Source: Desulfatibacillum alkenivorans DSM 16219 | GTDB taxonomy: Bacteria > Desulfobacterota > Desulfobacteria > Desulfobacterales > Desulfatibacillaceae | Reading direction: 5' to 3' | Length of the DNA stretch: 64,000 bases | Assembly (NCBI RefSeq): GCF_900142135.1 | Contig: NZ_FQZU01000003.1 | Location: 62,001-126,000, forward strand | Shown here: positions 25,909 through 34,200 of the stretch, piece by piece | Numbering within the stretch: position 1 is the first letter of the stretch | Layout of the letters: the number at the start of each line of letters is the position of its first letter | Translations under genes and position numbers: made by a program | Notes under the pieces: generated by a model | What the model saw: the letters and a program-made list of their open reading frames with translations, nothing else | Database searches by the model: none | Told to the model about the DNA's origin: nothing

Positions 25909-26844
25909 ATGGACGCTAAGGCAACCAATCAGGAAGAAATCGCCCGTCTGACCGAGCGCGTGCGTCAACTGCTCAAGGAAAAAAACGCCGTCATGCTGGC
26001 TCACAATTACCAGCCCCCTGAAATCCAGGATGCGGCCGACATGTGCGGGGACTCCCTGGAGCTTTCCATCAAGGCTTCCAAGACCGGCGCTCAGGTCATT
26101 GTGTTCGCCGGGGTGCATTTCATGGCTGAAACCGCGTCCATCCTGTCGCCGCAAAAAACTGTGATTCTTCCCCGGGAAAACGCAGGCTGCCCCATGGCCG
26201 ATATGATCGACCCCCAAGCCCTTGCAAAACGCAAAGAGGAGCTGCCCGGCGTGCCCGTGGTCACATACGTCAACTCCCCGGCCGCCGTTAAGGCCCTGAC
26301 CGACGTCTGCTGCACCTCCGCCAATGTGGTGAAGGTCATTAACAGCATTGAAGGAAGCGAAGTCCTCATGGCGCCCGACAAAAACCTGGCCATGTTCGCC
26401 TCCAGACAGTCCGACAAAAAAATCCACATCTGGGAAGGCTGCTGCCCCTACCACGACGCCCTGACGCCCCAGGATATCCTGGCCGCCAAGGAAAAATATC
26501 CCAACGCCGTGGTTATGGCCCACCCCGAGTGCAGGCCGGAAGTCATCGACATGGCCGACGCAGCCCTCAGCACGTCGGGCATGCTGGCCTATCCCGACTC
26601 TTCGGACGCCGAGGTTTTTATTGTGGGGACGGAAGTGGGAATCCTGCATCCTTTAAAGAAAAGGCATCCCAACAAGATTTTTGTCCCAGCCTCGGAAAAA
26701 TTGCTTTGCCAGGACATGAAGCGCATCACCCTGCTGGATGTGATTAGCAGCCTGGAGAACATGACCGGGGTGGTGAAGGTTCCGGAGGAAATCCGGATCC
26801 CGGCCCTGTCCGCCGTGGAAAAAATGACGCAATACGTAAACTGA
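25909..26844 (+). CDS. nadA: Quinolinate synthase
   Basis: A 311-residue NadA, which condenses iminoaspartate with dihydroxyacetone phosphate to quinolinate in NAD synthesis. It has the LAHNYQPPEIQDAADMCGDSLEL start of the first domain and the conserved cysteine regions NAGCPMADM, DVCCTSANV and AHPECRPEV that supply ligands for the catalytic [4Fe-4S] cluster. GTEVGILHPLKKRHPNK matches the substrate-binding C-terminus. The ATG follows AAGGATCAGGA. Neither nadB nor nadC is adjacent. A terminator hairpin for this gene lies within the convergent plsC coding end. Confidence 0.95.
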   Translation: MDAKATNQEEIARLTERVRQLLKEKNAVMLAHNYQPPEIQDAADMCGDSLELSIKASKTGAQVIVFAGVHFMAETASILSPQKTVILPRENAGCPMADMIDPQALAKRKEELPGVPVVTYVNSPAAVKALTDVCCTSANVVKVINSIEGSEVLMAPDKNLAMFASRQSDKKIHIWEGCCPYHDALTPQDILAAKEKYPNAVVMAHPECRPEVIDMADAALSTSGMLAYPDSSDAEVFIVGTEVGILHPLKKRHPNKIFVPASEKLLCQDMKRITLLDVISSLENMTGVVKVPEEIRIPALSAVEKMTQYVN

Positions 26845-26852
26845 CCAATCTT

Positions 26853-27581
26853 TTAAGTATTCTGAGTCAGGCCCTTTTCTATAACCTCCCGGGTTGCAGA
26901 CATCAGATCCGGGAGGTTTTCTTTGTCATACCCGCTGGTGTCAATAGCCGGGTGGATGATCATGGTCGCGTTGCCGTAATACAGATCCAGGGTGTCCGTG
27001 GGTAAAATATCCTTGGTGCCCACGATGGTCACGGGCAGGATGGGCAGGCCCAGGTCCAGGGCGAAGGTGAAAGCGCCCTTTTTGAAACGCAGCAATTTTC
27101 CGTCGCGGCTTCGCGTTCCTTCAGGGAAGAAAAGCACGGATGTGCCGTTCACGATTTTCTCCTTGGCCGCATTGATGGAGGCCAGGGCCTTTTCCGTGTC
27201 GGAGCGGTCAATGAAAATATGGCCCAGCCTGGCGCAGGCCGCGCCTAAAAACGGCACGCTTCTCAATTCCGCTTTCATGACCCATTTGAAGTCAATGCCC
27301 AACTGGCCGTAAAGGACAAAGATGTCATACTGGCTTTGGTGGTTGGCGCAGATCACATAAGACTGCTTGGGATCGACATTTTCCCGGCCCAATATTTTCA
27401 CCCGCATGGGGGTGACGATGCTGTTCAGCTTGGCCCAGGGCACGCCCGTAATTTGTCCCACGAATTTGGGGTCCATAAACGTGCACAGCAGCATGGCAAG
27501 CAGCCCAAAAACGCAGGTGCTGACAGCAAGAACGGGAACAACGACCAGCCATTTGTAAAATTTGTAGAGCTTCCTATTCAT
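26853..27581 (-). CDS. plsC: 1-acylglycerol-3-phosphate acyltransferase
   Basis: A 242-residue membrane-associated acyltransferase. An N-terminal hydrophobic helix (VVPVLAVSTCVFGLLAMLLCTF) precedes the catalytic HQSQYD (H-x4-D) motif, the FIDRS block, FPEGTRS and the later LPVTIVGT block. It acylates lysophosphatidic acid to phosphatidic acid in phospholipid synthesis. The gene converges on nadA with eight bases between stops. Its ribosome site is weak (GGTGTGAG). Confidence 0.92.
   Translation of the reverse strand: MNRKLYKFYKWLVVVPVLAVSTCVFGLLAMLLCTFMDPKFVGQITGVPWAKLNSIVTPMRVKILGRENVDPKQSYVICANHQSQYDIFVLYGQLGIDFKWVMKAELRSVPFLGAACARLGHIFIDRSDTEKALASINAAKEKIVNGTSVLFFPEGTRSRDGKLLRFKKGAFTFALDLGLPILPVTIVGTKDILPTDTLDLYYGNATMIIHPAIDTSGYDKENLPDLMSATREVIEKGLTQNT
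26883..26920 (+). terminator. nadA terminator inside the plsC coding end
   Basis: AACCTCCCGG (26883-26892) and CCGGGAGGTT (26909-26918) form a perfect ten-base stem with a 16-base loop, followed on the plus strand by TTTTCTTT. It begins 38 bases after the nadA stop, within the last codons of convergent plsC. Confidence 0.7.
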
Positions 27582-27716
27582 TTCTCACACCATAAAGAAT
27601 TGACAATTCGGGGTACGCGCCGGGAAAAGGCGCCTTGCGGGCATATCTTTTCCGGCCCATTTTTTTACTTACTCTCACTAGTGCAGTAAACGAAATAGGA
27701 AAAACCCAAAAAAATT

Positions 27717-28355
27717 TCAATGATTATTTTTGGGGCAAAGCTGGTTTTCCCGGGCTTGCTCCAGGGGGGCGCAAAGGCCAAGTTGGCAGGCTTTTTCAAG
27801 ATCCTTACACGCTTGGGCGTCCTCGAGCAGGTCGAAAAAAGCCGCTCCGCGGCGTACGTAGGCCTCGGCGTCGTCGGGATTGCTCTCTATGACTACGGTG
27901 TAGTTGTCCGTGGCGTCCCGGTATCTTCCCAACGCTTCGCAGGCAAGAGCCCGGTTGAAATAAGCCTGGGACAATCCGGGATTCAGCTTGACGGTCTGGT
28001 CGAAATCGGCGAGCGCCTTTTCCGGCTGGCCCAGCATCATGTAGGCGCTGCCCCGGTTCAGGTAGGCCGGAGGATAAGAGGGGTTGATGGACAGCGCCTT
28101 GTCGGCGCATTCGAGGGCCAGGTTGGGGTTTCGGAGCTCCTTGATGCGCAGCAGCTCCGCCGCCATCTGGCTCCATTTTTCGGCAGAGACGGATTTTTTC
28201 GGCGCCTTTTCAGGCGTGTGACGCAAGGGCGCCGAAGGAGCGGCGGCGGCTGCCCCGGGGCTGGAGCGCCTTTCCGCCATGCCGGGGGACGGCAGGATCA
28301 GCAGGACTGCCAGACAGATTGCCGCAACCGGATAGTTGATAAACGTCTTCTTCAC
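27717..28355 (-). CDS. Periplasmic TPR-repeat protein
   Basis: A 212-residue protein if started at GTG 28355, which overlaps the TAG stop of the upstream gene (TAGTG). This start gives a clean signal peptide (KKTFINYPVAAICLAVLLILPSPGMA). An alanine/proline-rich linker precedes three or four tetratricopeptide repeats (about residues 65-195; NPSYPPAYLNRGSAYMMLGQ, NPGLSQAYFNRALACEALG, NPDDAEAYVRRGAAFFDLLE). TPR arrays bind partner proteins; the partner is unknown. Stop-start overlap indicates translational coupling with the secreted protein upstream, a likely partner. Confidence 0.75.
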   Translation of the reverse strand: MKKTFINYPVAAICLAVLLILPSPGMAERRSSPGAAAAAPSAPLRHTPEKAPKKSVSAEKWSQMAAELLRIKELRNPNLALECADKALSINPSYPPAYLNRGSAYMMLGQPEKALADFDQTVKLNPGLSQAYFNRALACEALGRYRDATDNYTVVIESNPDDAEAYVRRGAAFFDLLEDAQACKDLEKACQLGLCAPLEQARENQLCPKNNH

Positions 28356-28885
28356 TAAAAGGACGCCGAGCCGGTGCGTAAAATCCGGTTGGTCCATCCT
28401 TCGGGAATGGCTCCCGTCGACAAGACCTCCCGGCTGGGCGCCGGAATGACCACTGCGCCGGCGTCCGCTGCGGGATTGCGTAGAAAGAATCCGTAAGAGG
28501 TGGCGTCCTGGTTCACGTCCTTGAGGCTGAGCTTAACGTCCTCCTCTCCCTCGCCGGACCGATCCGCTTCTTCGCTCAGGGCGAGAATTTCAAGGTCCGA
28601 AACCTTGGTTTCCGGGTCGGTGGCGCAGTCGCACAACGCCTGGAAAAAGAGCTTTTTCGGCAGGGCGTGAGGCGTGCAAACCATGGATTCCAGGCTGTTG
28701 TCGCCCATTTCCTCCATGCCCAGGTCCACGGCCATGTTCAAAAAATGCTCCGCCCTTTCCATGGTGATGACGTCATCAGGCGAAAACAGAAGATTTTCCG
28801 GGGTGATGGGCGCATCGGCGGCAAAGCCGGCGGTAAAAGCGGCCAGGAAAATGACGGCCGAAAAAACAAGGGTTCTTGCATGCAT
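28355..28885 (-). CDS. Secreted protein of unknown function
   Basis: A 176-residue protein starting at ATG 28885, behind AAAAGGGGG. The signal peptide is HARTLVFSAVIFLAAFTAGFAADA. The mature part is acidic, with a helical segment (MERAEHFLNMAVDLGMEEMGDNS) and three cysteines (VCTPHALP, LCDCATDP). No family is recognised. A near-consensus promoter lies 80 bases upstream. It is coupled by TAGTG to the TPR protein that follows, suggesting a two-protein periplasmic unit. Confidence 0.65.
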   Translation of the reverse strand: MHARTLVFSAVIFLAAFTAGFAADAPITPENLLFSPDDVITMERAEHFLNMAVDLGMEEMGDNSLESMVCTPHALPKKLFFQALCDCATDPETKVSDLEILALSEEADRSGEGEEDVKLSLKDVNQDATSYGFFLRNPAADAGAVVIPAPSREVLSTGAIPEGWTNRILRTGSASF

Positions 28886-28964
28886 GACGGGCCCCCTTTT
28901 GTCGGGATGTTGGCAGGCGCCTCCGGGACAGGCGTAATGGTCAAGGCGTTTCTCCACTTAATTC

Positions 28965-28993
28965 AGGATACTCCGCTCCTCGCCCAATGTCAA
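28965..28993 (-). promoter_or_regulatory. Sigma-70 promoter of the secreted-protein/TPR operon
   Basis: On the minus strand TTGACA (28993-28988) is separated by 17 bases from TATCCT (28970-28965). The start codon lies 80 bases downstream at 28885. Confidence 0.6.
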
Positions 28994-29150
28994 TAACTGA
29001 CCGTACGATGAAAAATATCGGCCTGTTTCGGCAAAACCTTAAGCCCTGTTTATCTCCCGTGAAGGCATATAAAGCGCGGCAGCGCACAGAGGCGGCGTCA
29101 AGGAGTGATGATGAACGGGGCCCTAACCGGGCGCCGCGATGAAATTACGC

Positions 29151-29195
29151 AAAAAAAGGGCGTTATCCGAAGTTAACGGAGGACGCCCTTTGTTT
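29151..29195 (-). terminator. Terminator of the PilZ gene
   Basis: AAAGGGCGT (29155-29163) and ACGCCCTTT (29183-29191) pair around an inner CCG/CGG stem. On the minus strand the stem is followed by seven T residues, 60-100 bases beyond the PilZ stop. Confidence 0.8.
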
Positions 29196-29256
29196 TATGA
29201 AGACTGTTCAGAAAATTGAACCTGATTGAACAAAAGCGTGAAATGCGGGAAGACGG

Positions 29257-29601
29257 CTAGGCTTGCTCTTTTTCAAAGGCGACGACATAAGCCTTAAGCA
29301 CATCCAGTTGTTCGTCGCTCACCTCGGAGAACCTGATGCCCGACTCAAACATTCCTTCCGGGTTGCCCAAGGACCTGACCACCTCGCCTTTGATTTCCAC
29401 GAGATTTTCTTCAAAGGCAATGGTTACAGCTACTTGGAAGCCCTCCTCCAGTTGTTCGCCGGTCTCCAGCAAAATGCCCGATTCCGAGACATTAAGAGTC
29501 CTTCCCATGCCCTGGCATTCGGAATTGCCATCGCAATCAAAGCATGTATATGACAGCAAATTCAGTGAATCGACTCTGTTGTGTCTTCTTCTTTCTTTCA
29601 T
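29257..29601 (-). CDS. PilZ-domain protein
   Basis: A 114-residue single PilZ domain. The N-terminal RRRHNRV provides the RxxxR arginines, and LNVSESGILLET provides the (D/N)xSxxG turn that together bind cyclic di-GMP. The rest completes the beta-barrel (VEIKGEVVRSLGNPEGMFESGIRFSEVSDEQ). It probably acts as a cytoplasmic c-di-GMP adaptor. It is divergent from a cNMP-binding protein that also ends in a PilZ-like domain, so this locus may integrate two nucleotide signals. Confidence 0.85.
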   Translation of the reverse strand: MKERRRHNRVDSLNLLSYTCFDCDGNSECQGMGRTLNVSESGILLETGEQLEEGFQVAVTIAFEENLVEIKGEVVRSLGNPEGMFESGIRFSEVSDEQLDVLKAYVVAFEKEQA

Positions 29602-29654
29602 AAATCAATCCTGTGAAGAGTGAATATGATTCCGGTTTGGAATATTTCAAGGGC

Positions 29655-29681
29655 TTTATAATGAATGAGAAGAAATGTCAA
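29655..29681 (-). promoter_or_regulatory. Candidate promoter of the PilZ gene
   Basis: On the minus strand TTGACA (29681-29676) is followed after 15 bases by TATAAA (29660-29655), 54 bases before the PilZ start. The spacing is shorter than optimal. Confidence 0.5.
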
Positions 29682-29735
29682 CAGAATACAGGACATACCA
29701 CAAATTGTGGGCCGAGTGAAAACCGTTACCATTTG

Positions 29736-29763
29736 TTGACAAAGGGCGAATACTTGCCATAAT
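29736..29763 (+). promoter_or_regulatory. Sigma-70 promoter of the cNMP-PilZ gene
   Basis: TTGACA (29736-29741) and CATAAT (29758-29763) are 16 bases apart. The predicted transcript starts near 29770, which excludes the in-frame ATG at 29768 and supports the ATG at 29819. Confidence 0.65.
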
Positions 29764-29818
29764 CTATTTGATGGATCAGTTTAGAGCGATTAAAATCAGG
29801 CAAAAAGGAAAGCCGACC

Positions 29819-30502
29819 ATGCTTAACACAACGTCAGAAGAGACGTATAGAGACGGAGAGACTATTTTTGAAGAAGGCAGCACCGGCGACTGGGTGTATG
29901 TCGTGGAATCCGGAGCTGTTGAACTATATAAGATCGTGGACGGAAAAAAAGTGGTGATAGAAGTGCTCAGGGCCGGAGAGGTTTTCGGCGAACTGGCCTT
30001 TATCGCCCGCTTTCCCCGGACCGCCTCGGCCAGGGCTTTGGGAGACACGGTGCTTGGGGTCATGGACAAAATGTACATGGACACCGAGTACAACAAGCTC
30101 TCGGGCAGCTTTCAGCTTGTGTTGAAAAGCCTTGCCATGCGTTTGAAAAAGACCACCGAAGCCGCGGTGGGGAAAAACTCCACCCGCTTCGAGCCCCGGA
30201 TCAACAAGTGCATCGCCCTGACTTTCAAGGATAAAGACGCTTTTATTCAGGCATACAGCCATAACCTTTCCGGGTCGGGCCTGTTCATCAAAACGTCCAA
30301 GCCTTTGCCCAAGGGAGACACCCTGGATCTTCAAATAAAGATTCCCAAGCTGGAGTCGCCTTTGAAGTTCCTGTGCGTGGTGGCCTGGAGCCGCAAGGAA
30401 ACCAGCGATCCTGTGAACCTGCCCGTTGGCATGGGCGTTAAATTCGTGCAAATGTCCGACGGTGAAAAAGACCGGCTGCGGAAAATACTCGCCGCCATTT
30501 GA
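29819..30502 (+). CDS. Cyclic-nucleotide-binding domain fused to a PilZ-like domain
   Basis: A 227-residue cytoplasmic protein starting at ATG 29819 behind AAAAGGAAAG. Residues about 8-115 form a Crp-type nucleotide-binding barrel (GETIFEEGSTGDWVYVVESGAVEL; FGELAFIARFPRTASARA resembling the phosphate-binding cassette). Residues about 130-227 resemble PilZ (SHNLSGSGLFIKTSKPLPKGDTLDLQI, GVKFVQMSDGEKDRLRKIL). No helix-turn-helix is present, so it is a sensor or adaptor, not a transcription factor. The canonical RxxxR of PilZ is not obvious, so c-di-GMP binding is uncertain. A lytic transglycosylase gene follows 36 bases later. Confidence 0.8.
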   Translation: MLNTTSEETYRDGETIFEEGSTGDWVYVVESGAVELYKIVDGKKVVIEVLRAGEVFGELAFIARFPRTASARALGDTVLGVMDKMYMDTEYNKLSGSFQLVLKSLAMRLKKTTEAAVGKNSTRFEPRINKCIALTFKDKDAFIQAYSHNLSGSGLFIKTSKPLPKGDTLDLQIKIPKLESPLKFLCVVAWSRKETSDPVNLPVGMGVKFVQMSDGEKDRLRKILAAI

Positions 30503-30538
30503 TGACTGAAGCTGCAGCCTTTCGGCTGAATATCCCGG

Positions 30539-31207
30539 ATGACTCCAACTGCCATGAAACCTATAAGCCGCCATTTTGCCGGAATGATGAAAACAGCCGC
30601 CCTTTGGGCCATGGCCGGGGCGCTTTTGTGCCTGGCTGCGCCTTCGGCTTGGGCGGACATCTACCGGTACGTGGATGAACAGGGAGTCACCCATTATACC
30701 AACGTGCCTACTCGCGGGGGCTACACCCTGTATATCAGGGAAGCGACTCTCTCCAAAAAGCTGAGAGGTTCGCCGGCCAGCTACGACACGCATATCAAAG
30801 AGGCTTCGGACCTGCACCATGTGGATTTCGACCTGATCAAGGCGGTTATCAAGGTGGAGTCTGATTTCAATCCCAGGGCGATTTCCAAAGCGGGCGCCCG
30901 GGGGCTTATGCAGGTCATGCCGGGCAACTTCGTCCGCCTTGGCATTTCAGATCCGGAAAATCCGCGGCAGAATATTATTGGAGGAACTTGCTACCTGCGC
31001 CAGATGCTGAATCGCTTTGGCGGAAAAACCACCCTGGCCCTGGCGGCCTACAACGCCGGCCCCGGCGCGGTGGAAAAATACAACAGCATTCCCCCTTATG
31101 AAGAAACGCGGAATTACGTCCGCAAAGTAATGTTGGAGTATCGCCGCCTCCGCAAGATCAGACGGGATAGCGGCATGCAGTGGCAGGTGCACGCATCAAC
31201 CCCTTGA
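30539..31207 (+). CDS. Lytic transglycosylase (SLT domain) with DUF4124-like N-terminus
   Basis: A 222-residue exported muramidase-like enzyme. After the signal peptide (TAALWAMAGALLCLAAPSAWA), IYRYVDEQGVTHYTNVPTR is a short DUF4124-type segment. The SLT domain covers about residues 85-205, with catalytic Glu in VIKVESDFNPRAISKAGARGLMQVMP, then ALAAYNAGPGAVEKY and YVRKV. It cleaves peptidoglycan to anhydromuropeptides in the periplasm. The exact start is unclear, since ATGs at 30539, 30554, 30584 and 30587 are all possible. It sits 36 bases after the cNMP-PilZ gene and 7 bases before hrpA. Confidence 0.88.
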   Translation: MTPTAMKPISRHFAGMMKTAALWAMAGALLCLAAPSAWADIYRYVDEQGVTHYTNVPTRGGYTLYIREATLSKKLRGSPASYDTHIKEASDLHHVDFDLIKAVIKVESDFNPRAISKAGARGLMQVMPGNFVRLGISDPENPRQNIIGGTCYLRQMLNRFGGKTTLALAAYNAGPGAVEKYNSIPPYEETRNYVRKVMLEYRRLRKIRRDSGMQWQVHASTP

Positions 31208-31214
31208 TTAGACC

Positions 31215-34200
31215 ATGAGCCCAGATAAAACAGAGGGAATGGAAAAGCCCAAGGGGTCTGCGCCCAAACGCGGCCGAAAGCCTACCCGGAAAACCGTTCC
31301 CGAAAAAAAATCCGAAAAGCCCGCAAATAGCGCGGAGTCCAAGCAATCCCTTGTTCAAAAGAACAAGCGCAAGGAGCAGTCTATCCGCTCCAGGCTGCCC
31401 AAAGCCATGGGCCGGGATCGCCACGCCGTCCTGCGCCAGTTGGATCGCCTTCGCTCTCCCAAGATTTCCCTGGATAAGAAATCCAAGGCCCTGAGCGCAC
31501 TGCAAAATCAGGTCGCCTCTTCGGTAAAGGAAAGAAAGCTGCGGGAAAAATCCCGGCCTTCCTTTTCCTACCCCGAAGAACTGCCTATCTCCGCCCGCAG
31601 CGAGGAAATCGTCGAGGCGATCCAGGAAAACCAGGTGGTGGTCATCACCGGCGAGACGGGCTCCGGAAAAACCACCCAGATCCCCAAAATGTGCCTGGCC
31701 GCCGGCCGGGGCGTGGACGGGCTCATCGGCTGCACCCAGCCCCGGCGGGTGGCTGCCGTCACCGTCGCCCAGCGCATCGCCGAAGAGTTGGGCGAGGACC
31801 TGGGCAAGTCCGTGGGCTATAAAATCCGTTTTAAGGAAACCGGCGGCAAGTCCGAAGCGCCGTTCATCAAGATCATGACCGACGGCGTGCTTCTGGCCGA
31901 ATTTCAGCACGATCCGTTTTTCACCAAATACGACGCCATCATCGTGGACGAGGCCCACGAACGCAGCCTGAACATCGACTTTATCCTGGGCATCTTAAAA
32001 AACCTGCTGCCCAAGCGCCCGGATTTGAAGGTGATCATCACCTCCGCGACCATTGACACGGAAAAATTTTCCAAAGCCTTTAACGACGCTCCCATTGTGG
32101 AGGTATCGGGCCGCATGTATCCCGTGGAAGTCCGGTACGAGCCCCTTTTGGCCGGCGGGGACGAAAACAGCGATGCAGGCTACGTGGACGGCGCAGTCCG
32201 GGCCGTGGAAACCATATTCTCCCGCAGGCCCAAAGGCGACATCCTGGTGTTCATGCCCACGGAAAACGACATCCGGGAGACCTGCGACCTGCTCCAGGCC
32301 CGGCGCTTTCCCAACGCCCTGATCCTGCCTTTGTTCGGCCGGCTGGCCGGCGGCGAGCAAGCCCGCGTTTTTGCCAGGCATTCGGGAATCAAGGTGGTTG
32401 TGGCCACCAACGTGGCGGAAACCTCCATCACCATTCCCGGCATCCGTTACGTGGTGGATACCGGGCTTGCCAGGATATCCCGCTACAGCCCCCGGACCGG
32501 CACCACCAGCCTGCCCGTGGACAAAATATCCAAAAGCAGCGCGGATCAGCGCATGGGCCGCTGCGGCCGCGTCGCGGAAGGCATTTGCATCCGCCTCTAT
32601 GATGAGGAGGATTACGAAGGCCGGCCCCAGTTCACCCTGCCGGAAATCCTCCGGGCCAACCTGGCCGAGGTCATCCTGCGCATGGTGGCGTCGCGCCTGC
32701 CCGAGGTGCACAACTTCCCCTTTGTGGATCCGCCGGACCCGCGGAGCATCCGGGACGGATTCAATGTATTGCGGGAACTGGGCGCGTTGCTGGACCCCAG
32801 GCCCGGCGAAAAAACCTATACCATGACCCAAAAGGGCCGGACCATGGCCCGGCTGCCCGTGGACCCCAGGATTTCCGCCATTCTCATCGAGGCCCACCCC
32901 AGGGGATGCCTGGCTGAAGCGCTCATTATCGCCTCGGCCCTGTGCATCATCGATCCCCGGGAACGGCCGGCCGAAAAAGCCGTGCAGGCGGATCAGGCGC
33001 ACAGAACCTTCGCCCATGGGGCGTCCGACTTTTTGTTTTACCTGAACCTGTGGCAGGCCTACTTCCAGCACATGGACAAGGTGAAGTCGGGCAACCAGAT
33101 GAAAAAATGGTCCATCGCCAATTTTCTTTCGTACAAGCGCATGCGGGAGTGGCGGGACGTGCATCAGCAATTGACCGCCATTCTTATCGACGAGGGATTC
33201 ATCAAAAAGGGGCCGCCCATGCCCAAGGCCTTTGAGCCCGGCATGGAGGATTCCCGGTACGAGCCCCTGCATCAGAGCATCGCCTCGGCTTATTTATCCC
33301 AGGTTGCGTCCAAAAAGGACAAGAACATCTACCAGGGAACCAAGGGCAGGGAGGTCATGCTTTTTCCCGGATCGTTTTTGTTCAACCACGGCGGGCAATG
33401 GATCGTTTCCGCCCAAATGGTGCATACGTCCCGGCTTTTCGCCCGCATGGCCGCCAACATCCTGCCCGAATGGCTGGAGGAGCCTGCAGGTCCCCTATGC
33501 ACCCGCACCTACCTGGAGCCTCATTTCGAAAAGAACCGGGGCGAGGTCATCGCCAAGGAGCAGGTAAGCCTCATGGGGCTCATCATCATCGCAGGCAGGC
33601 CCACTTCCTATGGGCCCATCAATCCTCAGGAGGCGACGGAGCTATTCATCCAGGGCGCCTTGGTGGAATGCCAGACCAACGAAAAATTCGGGTTTCTGGC
33701 CCATAATCAAAAGGTGCTGAACGAAGCAAGGGACATGGAGGAGCGCCTTCGCAGGCGGGACCTGGTAGTGGATGAACTGGGCATCTCCCGGTTTTACGAG
33801 CAGCGGCTGGAAACGGTCTATTCCATCCAATCCTTGAAGAAGATTATCAAGGACAAAGGCGGGGACTCCTTTTTGCGCATGGACGTTACCGACGTCATGG
33901 TTCGTTCGCCCGAAGCCGAGGACCTTTCCCAATACCCCAACCGGCTCAAGGTGGACGGCGCCAAGTTCAAGCTCCAATATCGCTTCGATCCCGGCAGGCC
34001 CGGCGACGGCGTAACCATTAAAATTCCCCAGCCCCTGGTGTCCTCCGTGCCGCCCGAACCCCTGGAATGGGTGGTGCCCGGCCTTTTGCCCGAAAAAGTC
34101 ACGGCCATGATCAAAGGCCTGCCCAAGCCCTTGCGGGTCAAGCTGGTCCCCGTGAACAAAACCGTGGATCGGGTCATGGACAAGCTGGATAAATACAAGC

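Larger units (their letters stand above)
28886..29256. other. Intergenic region between secreted-protein and PilZ units
   Basis: These 371 bases contain the promoter of the secreted-protein operon at 28965-28993 and the PilZ gene terminator at 29155-29195. Nothing else is recognised. Confidence 0.55.

Noticed and set aside
31995-33272. 425-codon frame antisense to hrpA
   Set aside because: Opposes conserved helicase motifs and reflects the GC-rich third positions of hrpA.
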